DNA of 64,000 bases from the NCBI RefSeq assembly GCF_008831285.2, contig NC_045147.1, forward strand, positions 5,372,334-5,436,333, in the 5' to 3' direction. This stretch comes from Nymphaea colorata (taxonomy: Eukaryota; Streptophyta; Magnoliopsida; Nymphaeales; Nymphaeaceae). Within the stretch, counting starts at the first letter, position 1. Each line of letters starts with the position of its first letter. The notes under the pieces are model-generated. The model saw only the letters and a list, made by a program, of their open reading frames with translations. It was not told where the DNA came from and did not search any database. The position numbers and the translations under genes were made by a program. Positions 13,001 to 25,000 of the stretch are shown piece by piece.

Positions 13001-16000
13001 CTATTTGCTTTCACTGCATTAAGAAGCTCCATACACTGGTGCTTTACATACGCTGGCAATGGGTTCTCTTGGGAGTTATTGCAAGCAGCCACATCGTTGT
13101 GTGTACCAGCTATATGGTTTTTAAAGCGAGAGATCCCTCCTGATATGATTTGCTTACAATAATTGCACTTAACTCTTAACCTATCTTTAGGACTCACCCT
13201 TGTACACCACTGCCATGCAGGATCCGACATTATATCTTCACAAAACATGTAAAAACATACAAATAAATGCAGGAAATAAGAGAAATGAATGATTCAACGA
13301 CAAAAATGAGTTACTTCTTACCTTCTTGGTGTTAGAAACCAAAAAACCCTCTTTCTCCAAGCTGCCCACCGTCCCGAGACTCCCCACAACAAGAAATAAA
13401 ACTTCTTCACCGGCAAATCTTGATGCAAATGGAGAAAATCTCTCCCTCCCACGCCTCTTGCAGTGTTTAGAAACAATAGAAGAGAGAGAGAGGAGCATAG
13501 GTTTTAAAAAGAAGACGCAAAAAAGGGGTTGTCGTGCCCCTTTATCATTTTAACCCCGTATCGTACGATACGGTGCCCGTATCGCACGATACGGGCGATA
13601 CGCGTGCGATACGCATGCGTATCGTGCGTATAACTCGTATCGTATCGTTTATGTTGATACGGACAATACGTATCGTACGATACGCGTCCGTATCGTACGA
13701 TACGGATAACATTGGTATGGCACACTCCTTAAATCCCAAATATTATGGACAAACATGGTTGGCAGGAGGTACTGGTCGTGTTCCTCCTAATCGAGATACA
13801 GAAATATCAAAAAATAGGCAGATATGTTTGGAAAGACTATATTCTGACTCTCATCGGTTGAAGATAATAAATAATGAGTTTGCGAGCTTTTCTGGTGGAA
13901 GAAATTATTCAATACAAGCTACAATAACAAGACATGAAGAACATCCTGTTAATTGGTGGTTATGTTTTTGAGCATCGACACCAAATCTCCAACAACTTGC
14001 ATTGAAGTTATTATCTCAACCTGCAACCTCTTCATGTTGTGAAAGAAATTGGAGCACTTATTCTCAAATTCACAACATCAAGAGAAATAAGCTAACTAAT
14101 AAGCGAGCAGAAGATTTAGTTTATGTCCACTCCAACCTACGCTTACTTTCACGTACTTCTGCTGATTACAGGTATTTCTTTCTTTTTGTATCTTTGATAT
14201 GTATACATATGTATATTATGTTGGTTGTTTAAAGTTAATACTAACTTAGGTCATATTTTGATTTTGTTGCAAATTGCAGTTCAGGATCATCCAAGTATTG
14301 GGATGTTAATCCAAAGGACATTGACGTGGCACTTGAAGGAGAACATGATTTGCAAGCTCTTAATATGGACCTTACAGAACCTATTGTTCCTTCTAATCTT
14401 GATGATTCGACTGAGAAGAATCAAGAAAGCTGATATATGTTTTGAATTTTTTCAATCATGTTATCCCACATACTGTGTTTAGTAGTATGATAGTATCTAT
14501 AAATTTTGGATTATGATTTATGAATATGTTATTCTGTTTGTAATTTTTTGACATATATATGTATATGTGCGCGTGTGTGTGTACGGACGTACCCCCGCAC
14601 CCAAGTTTTTTAAAAATGGTCTCTACCCCTACCCGTACCTATGTGACATAGGCATTCGGTAAAATTAAAAAATAAAACTATAACACAAAAAAGTTATGTG
14701 GAAGTAACTAAAAACTGACATAACAGCATTCTGCAACAGAAAAAGCATGGCTCGAACAGAAGAGAAATACTGAAATGGATTAACAAATAACATTATAACA
14801 ACTTAACGAAATAAAGAAGCAAACATAGATAAAATAACTTAATGAAAAACAAATAACAAGAAGGAAAAAGTGAAAAACGCAAACCAGAATGCACAAATTG
14901 GAGCAAATCAGTAGGAAATAGGCCAACACGTTAAAAACACACACACACACACACACAATATTAAGCATGAAAACATTTGTAAGAAACAAAAAAAAATGAA
15001 AGATTTGTAGAACACAAAACCCAGTTACCCAAAGTCGAAATCACTGATCTAGGTTGCTGACACTAATTAATGCTCACCACCACGCAAGCCAGCCTTCGTC
15101 AAATGCTTGAGGTCGCATTGAGTGAAGAAGCGCTCACCGCTGGAAAAATCGGCAGATCGCCGGAGGTAGGACACTCGAAAGTCGGAGACAGAGGAGGGAT
15201 GTGCTCACAGCCGACGCGTGAAATGGTTAAGCCCTAAATGGGTGAGCTTTTAGAAACTTCAAACGTAAGTGAAAAAAAGGACAGGATTGACCTTGACGCA
15301 TGCTGACCGCATCAACTCGCTGTTGACATGTGTAACGTTTCTTATTTGAGCTGGTCGGGTCGGATCGGGTCCACATCCAGACCCGAGCTCCACTCGTGGA
15401 AGGGAGCCCGTCGCGCGAGGGAGCTTTTCTCCCTCGCCTTCTTCAGCGTCTTCTTCTTCTCCTTCTTCGACTTTTCATCTGCTACGACCGCAGCAAGAAG
15501 TGGGCGGACGGCGTGGGAGTGGAGGTGGCTGAACCGGCGGCGTCGACTGCGGCAGCTCATTGGTAAGCTCTCTCGCCCTCTCCATCTACCTCTCCCCTCC
15601 CTGCCCCTCATGCGCATCCTCCCCTCTCTGCAGCGTTCTCTCTTTCTCCTCGTATTCTCTCCCTCTTCCTCCCATGCATCCTTGCACGCTCTATCTCTGT
15701 TGCACTCCCCTCTTCACGTCCTCTTTCTCTGCATTCTCTCCTGCTCTCTTTTCTCTCACTGCACTCCCTCTCCTTACCATCAGCCTCCTCCCACTCACAC
15801 CTCTCGTGCTCTCTCCCATTTCCAGCTTCCCTCTCCCTCGTTGTTCCCTGCCTCACCCAATCGAACCAATCCCTCTCAGCCGAACCCCTCTCTTGAGGCC
15901 CATTTTCGTCGATTTTGACTCTATCGTGGCTTTTTGGTCAATTTGCAGCTTGGGGACGCATCTTTCCCCTCATAGCAGTGAGGTCCCGCTTTCGCCACTG

Positions 16001-19000
16001 GTCTCGCCTGTTCGAAGCGCAGGCGGTGCAAGGCCCCAGGGTACTGTTGTGTGTTGTGCTTCGAGTGTTGGGCTCCCGCCTTCCCAACCTGAGTGTCCTA
16101 GGGAAGGCTGAGTATCTCTCCTTGGAATTCACACATCCATGGATGAGTGCTCTACGGCTGTAGCGGGTGAATGGATTCATACTGTTCTGGGCCACCACGG
16201 GGGTTGTCTCTCGGCTGTAGGCCGCCCGCGGTGTGCACGTGCCTGTGTTTGCACCCACAGGAACTATCAATTCACTGAAGTTAATGAAATGAAAAGTATA
16301 TGAATGAAATGTATATGATTGATGTGCATGTGAATGATATGAATGAAATGACATGTTTACTCGTGTCTTGCATGTGAATTGAAAACATGTTACTATAGTC
16401 ATTGAGTGGCCTTTACATGTCGTGGTCTATGTTAGGGGTCTTCTTGGCAAATGATGTGGTTATGCCCTGACACGACATAATGATAGATTGTTTTATGATT
16501 GTTCTCATATTTGAGCCCTACCTAAGAGGGTTTGGAATTGTTCTGACTTGTTGCCATACTGCGAAGGCTAAGCCTTCTGTTGTTTCATTTTTCAGGTTTT
16601 GGTGGACCAGGGACAACAGGTTGAGTAGATGGCTTCACTCACGTCCTATTGGGGAGATTTTAGGTCTTTTGTAGTGTCGACGCATCTTATTTTGATTGTA
16701 TTTGATGTCTTGTTTTTGTTAGACATCAATTATATGGTTTGAAGCATTTTTGTCATACACATAGATGTAATTTTGTATAAATCAAAATTGTTATATAAAT
16801 GAAAGTTCGCCCCATTGTTTTGAATGGCATAGCTCCCTCTTTTTGATTTGTTGTGTGGTCACACTTCAATAATTTATGTTAGAAAAAAAATTTGTGGTTG
16901 AGGGTCAAAAAGGTTGGGGTGTGACAACATGAGTTGGGTGCATGTCGAAAAAAAGACAAACTTAGACCCACGCGGCTGCACGCACCGATGTTGTAAAAAG
17001 TGCACAGTAAGCTGTATCGATCTGGCATTAAGATACACTGTATCATAAAATATAGTAACGTATTGTAACTGTATCATATTAAAAAAAAATAATCAGAAAA
17101 AATTCTAAAAAATTAGTAAAAATTAACATATCGTAACTGTATCGTAACGTATCATAACTGTATCGTTACGTATCGTAACGTATCATAACGGTATCATAAC
17201 TGTATCGTACAATATGGTGCCCGTATTGTAACTGTATGATACAGGTAGTGTATCGTATCACATTTTTGAAACGCGATGATACGTACGTACAACACTAGAC
17301 TGCACTAGACTCAGCTGGAGCAGTGTCGGAGGCGAATCCGAACCCGCACCCGCACGAGCGTGTCGAAAAATGGACAAACTTAGACTTGTACGTCTAACCG
17401 CACTGGACTCAGTTGGAGCTGAGTCGAAGGCGAATCCGAGGCGAATGACTTAGTCCTACATATGGCTATTATTTGCTTTTAATGGACTATTTTTCACCCA
17501 CATCATATCATGTTTATGGTTTTAGCTAATCATTTTTCAATGTCTTATTATTAATTTTTTTATTTATTTTATTTTTACATAAATTTTTAGGATTTTTAAT
17601 TTATTAAATAATTTCCCAAGATTTTTTGAGATATATAATTTTGCCGTATTATATACAAGAAATAACTTGCCATATAATACCCGTACACGACACATGTGAT
17701 GATGCGACACACACACATATACGTATGTATGACCAATTCAATCAAACTATACTTTTGTGAGCCTTCGCCAAGAAAATGTCACATAAATTTGTTTTAGAGT
17801 AACGACTAAGCAACTGGCAGATGTGCAAAATTTTGCATGATTTTTGAACAATATACTTTTATTCATAAAAGTGTTAGTGGCTTACTGCAATACAATGCTG
17901 AACAGAATAACAAATGTCATAACATGAAAATTGCAAGTATTTTTCCTAGTGATTCATAGTACAAAATGAAAGAACAAATCTGAAGATGTAATCTTGCCTT
18001 GCAGGACAACCAAGAAGCAACACAGGGGAGATGGATAGAAGAGCAGCTAGAACTGCTGCTTGTCCATGCAAAGAGTCCAGTTCAACTTTCAGTCGATCCC
18101 CCTGCAAACAATTCAATACTAACATTTTTTTAAAATAAGTGCTACCACTATGGGCCAGAGTGCAAAGGGCTGCATTTTCCAATCAAGAGACAAGAATGGC
18201 AAGATATGAGGAAATGCCTTGGGACGAGTATACCGGTCACTCAGAGGACACAATAATAGTTTTACAGTTCAGATTTGATATTCATCATTATCAAAAAAGA
18301 ATTAATCAATAACAGAAGTGAGACAAAAATCAGTCAAAGCAAAACTTTAGGCCTAACGATACATTCTTTTCCAACTTTTTGTAGCAAAACCCATGAAAAG
18401 ATTGAAAGCAATGGAATGTGCACGACCTGAAAGTTGAAATATTTCAATATATTGGTACCATAAATGAACAAAATTTCTACTTACTGTGGAGATTTGGTTA
18501 CACAACACTACTGGAAAATGGAAACTTTTCTACATCTAGATAGTTTACATTAATAAAAGTTCTGCTTATTGTGGAGATTGGGTTACAGAACACCACCATG
18601 TTCAAGTTGCTAGCACACCTTCGTAATTGGGCTGATAGGAAAGTATCTTAAATTTAGGACTATGAACTAATCTAGCAAAATGCTCACAAAATATGAAGCT
18701 CAAGTCATGGTCCAGCAGAACCATCAGTTCCTGCTCATAATCATGGGATTTCATACAACTTGGTAAAAGGCTATGACACACGGACACGGCTAAACCGCCC
18801 ACGTACCTGTGTTGACACGTGGACACGTGGATCCAGACACGAGACACGGATAGGCCCTTGTTTTACATATAGGAGCATCTTGCTAGGATTTCTCTTCAAG
18901 TAGCACAAGATCCTATCAACAGCCTTCAAGTGAGCATCCGTAGGAGCATGACACATTCTAACACTACTATGTTTGTCAAAAATAAAATAAAAAACCCTCT

Positions 19001-22000
19001 TTTGCATGTTTATCTTACTACTCTATGTTGATGATATGATAATCATTGGCAGCGATGAATTAAAAATTAGAAAAATAAAAGGCTTTCTAAAGAAATAATT
19101 TCAATGGACTAACTTAGGCTATGTAACTTACTTTCTTGGCAATCAAGTTTCCTACAAGGAAAGGGAATACTTACTCTGACAAATTAAGTTTGCGAATGAC
19201 ATTATAAGCAAGTCAGCAGGCATCACTACAAGGTAGTTAATACTCTTAAGGCACTAAGAGTAAAGGTTAAGATTGATGATTAAAAAATTTTAGAAAATCC
19301 CACACAATATTGTGAACTAATTGAAGTCTTAACATATTTGTCCATCACCAAACCGGACATTTCACATGCAGTCCATGTTGTAAGCTAGTTCCAACAGGGT
19401 CCCACCCTTGTGTCCACAGGAGCAATGATGAGGATTACCAAATATGTCAAAAACATGATTAGCAAATGGCTATTTATTATCATCTTCCTACTTAAATATG
19501 ATTGCTTATACTAATGCAAATTGGGGTCGGATTCTAACAATAGGCACTCCACCACTTCCTTTTGAATTTCCTTAAATGATTCTCTAATATCCTGGACATA
19601 CATCCTTATCCAAAGTAGAAGCCGAATATTGTGCTATGGTCACTTACATGGACATTATACAGTCGATGAGGCTTCCAGATATGGGATTCTTATCAAGATG
19701 TTGCAAAACTCTATATTGCGATAACAAGAGTGCAATCTACATGGCCAGCCAGATTTTTCTTGAAAGAACCAAGCATGTCGAAACGGGCTGCCATTTTGTT
19801 CAAAAAGTATCATCCAAAAAAACATTGGGTTGTCCTTCAATCCTTCACAATGTCAACTTCCATGCCTTCTTCACCAACGCTCTTGCATCCGACATATTTT
19901 AGTTTCTCATTGGAAAATTCAAAGTGTTGTCACCATAAGTTTTAGAGAAGATCTTAGATTTTAAGCACTTGCGTTTGTGTGTGTGTGTGTGCATGCATGT
20001 TTTTTATGCATATATAAAATCCTTGCATATATATATAGTGATTATATTTGATTTGCATATATCTATATATATGCTACTTGCACATATGTTTATTTTTATG
20101 TATCATTATTCATCACCAAACCGGACATTTATTATTCATATTTTTGTATTTATTTTTCTGCGCCGTTAAACTGCAGTCAGATGCTGCTGAACTAGCTGTT
20201 GGCTAGTTCCAATGGCTAGTCTGATAGCCATCTGAACTGGTCCAAGAGATCCTCCTTCTCTCTTCCTTACGTTCTCTCTGTAAATAAATGATCTGTATCC
20301 CATATTCTAGTATGTGAATGCCAGATGTACCCTTCTTTGTATATGAATATCTATTTTTTTTATTCCTTCAAGTTTGAGGGAAGTGCAATTTTTTATTCTG
20401 AGGGAACTGTAGTTTTTAATTTAAGACAGCGTACCTATCTTTTTCAATTGTTTATGCTCTGGTTCACAAGATGCATTGTTAGAATTGATTTTCAGTTAAG
20501 TCATTAAAAATTACAATTGGAACATTAGAAGATAAAATTATCTATCTACAAAGCAGACAACTAACCTTTTCAAAGGAAGCACTCTCCCTTAAAGCATGTA
20601 ATGTTGTCACACCACAAGAAATTAAGTTCCCTGCACAAGTAGAATCGATTTCTGCTATGGCACGTAATGCTAAAGCAGCTTCCACACGCACCTTCATAGA
20701 CAAATGTAAGAAACACCACTCTCAACAAGAAGACAGATTTAGAGTATTTAAGACAAAGAAACTGTCAATTACATCATGACTCTCGGTGAAAAACAACAAG
20801 TCTATAAGACCTTAAGTTATATTTGCTACTTCCAAAATCATTGTGATTTGTTTGGATGGACCAGCTATATATATATATATATATACTCTCTCTCACAGAC
20901 ACAAAATATCATATCATGTTGCACGTGTAATCTAAATGGCCAAGAACAGTTAAAGCATTACATGTTCTTCTAGAGTGTAGCTAAAAACATCATATATGTA
21001 TACATGTGTTCATTAGGTTTTTTCTCGTTTTTTTTTTCTTCTGTGTAATTTCTTTTATTTTTATTTGTAATTTTGTACTTCTATTTTAGCACATAGATGA
21101 GTGAGCTATCCAATGGCTGCATCCAACAGCTAGTTTTGTGGCCATTTGAGCTAGCTCCACAGCTAGTTTCCTTTTTTTCTTCCTTACTGTTTACAAATAA
21201 GGGAGATAACTTCCATTCTAAATTAGGGTCTTGAGTGCCAGTTTGTATAAGCCTTCTTCTCTTCGAATATATTCTGCTTTTCATCAGCAGTGGGGTTTCT
21301 GTTACAGGCTTACAGCTGATTGCCTGAGTACTTGTGCTGCTTTTCTTGAAGACTTCACACCCGTGAAACGTAGGTTTTCTGTGGCCTGGTTGACACACAC
21401 ACAAATACATATATAAACATTTTTGGTCTAAGGATGGTGAAGAAACAATGGAACATGGTTTACATTTTTTGGAATGGTTATGTTCTCTTTACATCAAAAT
21501 GAAACTTTAGGTTTTAGCCCATCAGTTTTTTGGAATTTAAGGTCTTTTTATAATATAAAGAAAAGTTGTATACCACTAAAAGAAAATTTAAAGGTTTAAA
21601 AGGTCCAAATCATTTTGTCCTCTCTCTCGCCTTCAGTGTCGACCAACTATGGTAATAGTAGCAAAAGAGGACTGTAATGCGGGTCGTGCGGCAGCCGATC
21701 AGGCAGTGGCTACGTCACACGGATACGGCAGATTGGGTTGAGTACCGGTGTCGACACGCCGACACGGGAATCCCGACACGGCGATACGGCCGGATACGTT
21801 TTGGATCGGGTCTGGGTCAGACCCGATCCGAACCACTTTTATAATCCGTTTTAACCTCGATTTTTTTTACGTCTTCTGTTTTATTTTGAAGTGCATTCCA
21901 TCTCATCCACCGGATTTTGTCTCCCTCCACCAGAACGCTCAACCCACAGCCTAGAGGGAAAACCTAGAGAGTGAGAAAAGAACAAATAAATTAAGAAATA

Positions 22001-25000
22001 AAGATTCGAAATAAAAAAAAACTCACCATTTCATGGCTCAGCACCCATCCTCCTGCTACCATGGCGGGTCACCAGCCGGTCAGCTGCATCATACTTACCA
22101 CGTCGCCGGCCTTGGAGCCGCTGGTGGCATGCTGGCCTCCGGAGAAGAAGGATCGTGGAGGTCGTGATTTGGGAGAGAAGGATGAGTGAAGAGAGAAAGA
22201 AACGAAGGGTGAAAATGAGGGTTTCGAACGAAAGGGGCCTTTTATAGCTTTCATTTGAACAAATTTCAAAATGGTCCTAAATTTTGTGTTATTTAAACAA
22301 AAACGGTTATAATTTTAAATTGTTTGCAAACTCACCGTAACCTCATTTTCTATCAACATTATTTTATATATATATTTAAAAATTAAATTGTTTTAATATT
22401 TTAAAATAAAAGTGGGTTTTTCTTTGGCTGTGTCTCTGAGGACAGACAAAGAAAGAGGGACGTTAGTCTTTTTATTATAAATTTCATGTTTTTTTATTTC
22501 ATTATCATTTTTAATTTTTTTAAATATAATATTCGCCGTGTCCGCGTATCCTAAAATTTTGAAATTACCGTGTCCGCGTACCCGTACCCGTATCCGTAGG
22601 ATACCCGTACCCGTATCCGTAGGATACCCGTACCCGTATCCGTGTGACAGGGCAGTGGTGACCATGACAGTCCAAGGGAGATAGATACGGCAGAAGCTCC
22701 TCCCCTAAGAAATCTTGGGCCAACATAGTTGAGAAGAACCAGAAGCCAAATATCGGCGACATGGAAGAAGCGCGGGTTGACCTGGAAGGATCAGAACCGA
22801 TCATCAGTTTCAGGAAGGAGGCATTAGACAAACATAAAGAGCCCTTTCGTTTTGCAGTAATCTGAGCATCTGGGCAGAAACCATAGGCCAGGTACTGATT
22901 TTTCGTTCCTCTTCTCCTCGCTGTGAAGCCAATGGACGATGGTGGGAACCCCCCTCTTCTCAGCAGTTAGCAATGGGAGATTCCTGATTAGGGTTTCTTC
23001 TAAGGAGGAACTAGCAAAGGTGTTAAAAGAGGAGAGCTTGAAAAGTAGGTGGGCAATCCTTGATGAAGACGATCTTGATTTCCTGAAATTAAAGGAGTAG
23101 CCGAGCTTTTTGAAGAAGGAGAGGCTGAAGACCAATGGAATGTTGGTGACATTTCAACAGAAGGGATAGAAGCAATCAATGAAGATGATGATGCAGATGA
23201 CGAGGATTATCGTTGAATCATGAAAGATGATAACTATACATTTTGAACTTATGAATCGTGATGTAATCCAAGTCATACAAGGCAAAGACTGCAAGTCCTA
23301 AGAATCTATGTCTTAAGATTCTATAAAATTTTCAAGTTTAAAATTGTGATGGATGCTTAACATGTTATTTTAAATCTCTGATTTCTTATTTTTGAATGTG
23401 TTGTTGATATGAATGTTCCTTATGTATGATGATTTTTTTTATATTGAACACATTTTTATTGATTTTTTTGGCTTTTGTGTTTATTTTGTCGGATTTTTTC
23501 CCATTTTTTATGATTTTTCTCTATTTTTTTATTTTTTAATATTTTTTAAAATTAAAAAATTGATTTTACGATACACTATGCAACATTTGCGGTACGTTAC
23601 GATACGACTTACAGGTCGGCCTGACCGATACGCATTACGCTACGCCTTTTACAACATTGAGTAAAAGAATATTATGTTGAGTTTTCTCAATTATGGGATC
23701 ACCTTTCTATTCTTGACACAAAGTTCAAAGATCCTCAAGACATTCTGTTACGGGAAAGACAAATCCAAGAACACAAATTTTATGCTTTCCTTATGGGGAT
23801 AAGAACTGACTTTGACATTGTTAGAATCTATCTCTTGCACAGATCGACTGTACCCATTAAAAATGAGGCTGTAACTGAATTGATTATGGAAGATGTAGAA
23901 ATAATAGATGCACAAGAACCAAAGATCGAACACAGATGTAATGTGGAAAAACCCTCAACTAGAGGGAAAAAACCACGGGTAAGGAGGTTTGGTGCCCACT
24001 AGCCGCCAGACTCTCTCTCTCTTAGAAACTTCATTAACACACAAGATTAGGGTTTACAATGGTATAAGTATGCCCAAACTAGGACATAATGAATCGGGTC
24101 CAGACCCGGACCCATACATCAAGATCCATCAACAGAAGAAAACATATGCATGCACGTCAAAGAGACAAATGACAGTCTTTTGGCAGTTTTCAAGCCAAGA
24201 AACCATGTCAAAACATATAAACCTCCTCATTTTGTAAAAAACTATGAAGAATCAAGCAAGAAAATTATATGTTTTCATTGTCATGAACCAGGACACATTA
24301 AACCTAGGTGTCCCATATTGAGGAAGTTTGTCAGAAAGACTGATTTTGCTAAAAATCAGCATACAAAAGAAGAAAAGTCGGTTGGAAGCATGTCACTTGA
24401 CCAACTTGCTGAAGCACTTCAATCTTATTTCAAAGGAAGCTCATCAACAATCAGAGCCACAACTGCCACTGCTGAAGGTACTTTTAATTGGCTTTTGAAT
24501 TTCGGATCTTCTTTTCTTATGACTCCACACGAACAATGTCTTTTAAACTCTAGAACTACAACTTTTCCTTACTTTGTTTCAACTGTTGATGGGACTTCTT
24601 TAAAAAATAAAAGCATTGGAAATATTGAAAAACAAAACCAAAACAACAAAATTTTGAAATTCCAAATGTGAGATGCATTCCCAAACTAAATTTTAAATCT
24701 TTTGTCTACATCTCAAATTGCTGATCACGGGTGTCGGATTACCTTCTCACAAGAAAAATGTTTTGCACATTACCAAATATCAGGGAAGATGATTGGGGAA
24801 GGAATTAGAAGAGTAGACTTCTACTATATCGAATTCTTGACTTAACAAGCTTTTCTTGAAAGACTGTAAAGAAAGATGACATTAGTGTTTTGCATCAAAG
24901 ATTGAGGCATACCAGCCTAGAAAAAATGTCATATATACCTTTTCTGAAAAAGTTATGTAATGAAAAACTTACGTGTAATGAATGCATTTTTGGAAAAATG

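Larger units (their letters stand above)
10486..13714 (-). mobile_element. hAT-2 inserted in hAT-1
   Basis: Flanked by a perfect 8-bp duplication, gtatggca (10478-10485 and 13715-13722). Removing the element and one octamer rejoins the hAT-1 transposase frame across LHCMA-HSLNP. The right terminus, reversed, is CAATGTTATCCGTATCGTAC; the left starts CAATC and then changes at once to a hAT-1-type end (CTTTGTCACACGG). The length is 3229 bp. It is the youngest well-dated event in the nest. Confidence 0.85.
9550..14440 (+). pseudogene. hAT-1 transposase body, interrupted by hAT-2
   Basis: The DUF659-like block ([34 protein letters not shown]) is at 9550-9927 and a central block at 9897-10480. After the hAT-2 insertion the frame resumes with [15 protein letters not shown] (13723 on) and ends with the hAT dimerisation block [20 protein letters not shown] near 14030-14150. 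Stops and shifts (for example at 9481, 9927 and 13971) make it inactive. Confidence 0.8.
7940..14651 (+). mobile_element. hAT-1, autonomous-type hAT split by hAT-2
   Basis: Left terminus CTTTGTCACACGGGTACTCC; right terminus, reversed, CTATGTCACATAGGTACGGG. Both ends are followed by arrays of GGTACG/GTACCC units, likely transposase-binding sites. Without the nested hAT-2 and one duplication it would be about 3.5 kb. It carries BED finger, DUF659-like and hAT C-terminal dimerisation regions in order on the plus strand. The flanking octamers (cttatagg, gcattcgg) do not match, so the outer duplication is lost or one border is rearranged. Confidence 0.75.
7757..17453 (-). mobile_element. Candidate outer hAT element (hAT-0) holding the nest
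   Basis: The left terminus reads CTATGTCACCTGAGTGCAGG and the right, reversed, CTAAGTCATTCGCCTCGG, both versions of the CTWWGTCA terminus used by hAT-1 and the MITEs here. Flanking octamers (acctataa and tcctacat) agree at 5 of 8 positions. Sequence at 15060-15330 and 16932-17440, including a twofold repeat around GACAAACTTAGAC and GGCGAATCCGA, would be its 5' leader in minus orientation. No transposase is assigned to it. This is an inference from termini; two unrelated ends could coincide. Confidence 0.4.

Noticed and set aside
12803-13162. Plus-strand frames opposite the hAT-2 BED region
   Set aside because: Antisense shadows of the hAT-2 transposase; poly-Ser/Phe from the acidic linker.
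15328-15918. 196-codon plus-strand frame rich in Ser, Pro and Leu (and frames at 30502-31083)
   Set aside because: They come from the CT-rich tract of the long LTR. Composition is low-complexity, and the two homologous copies do not keep the same reading frame.
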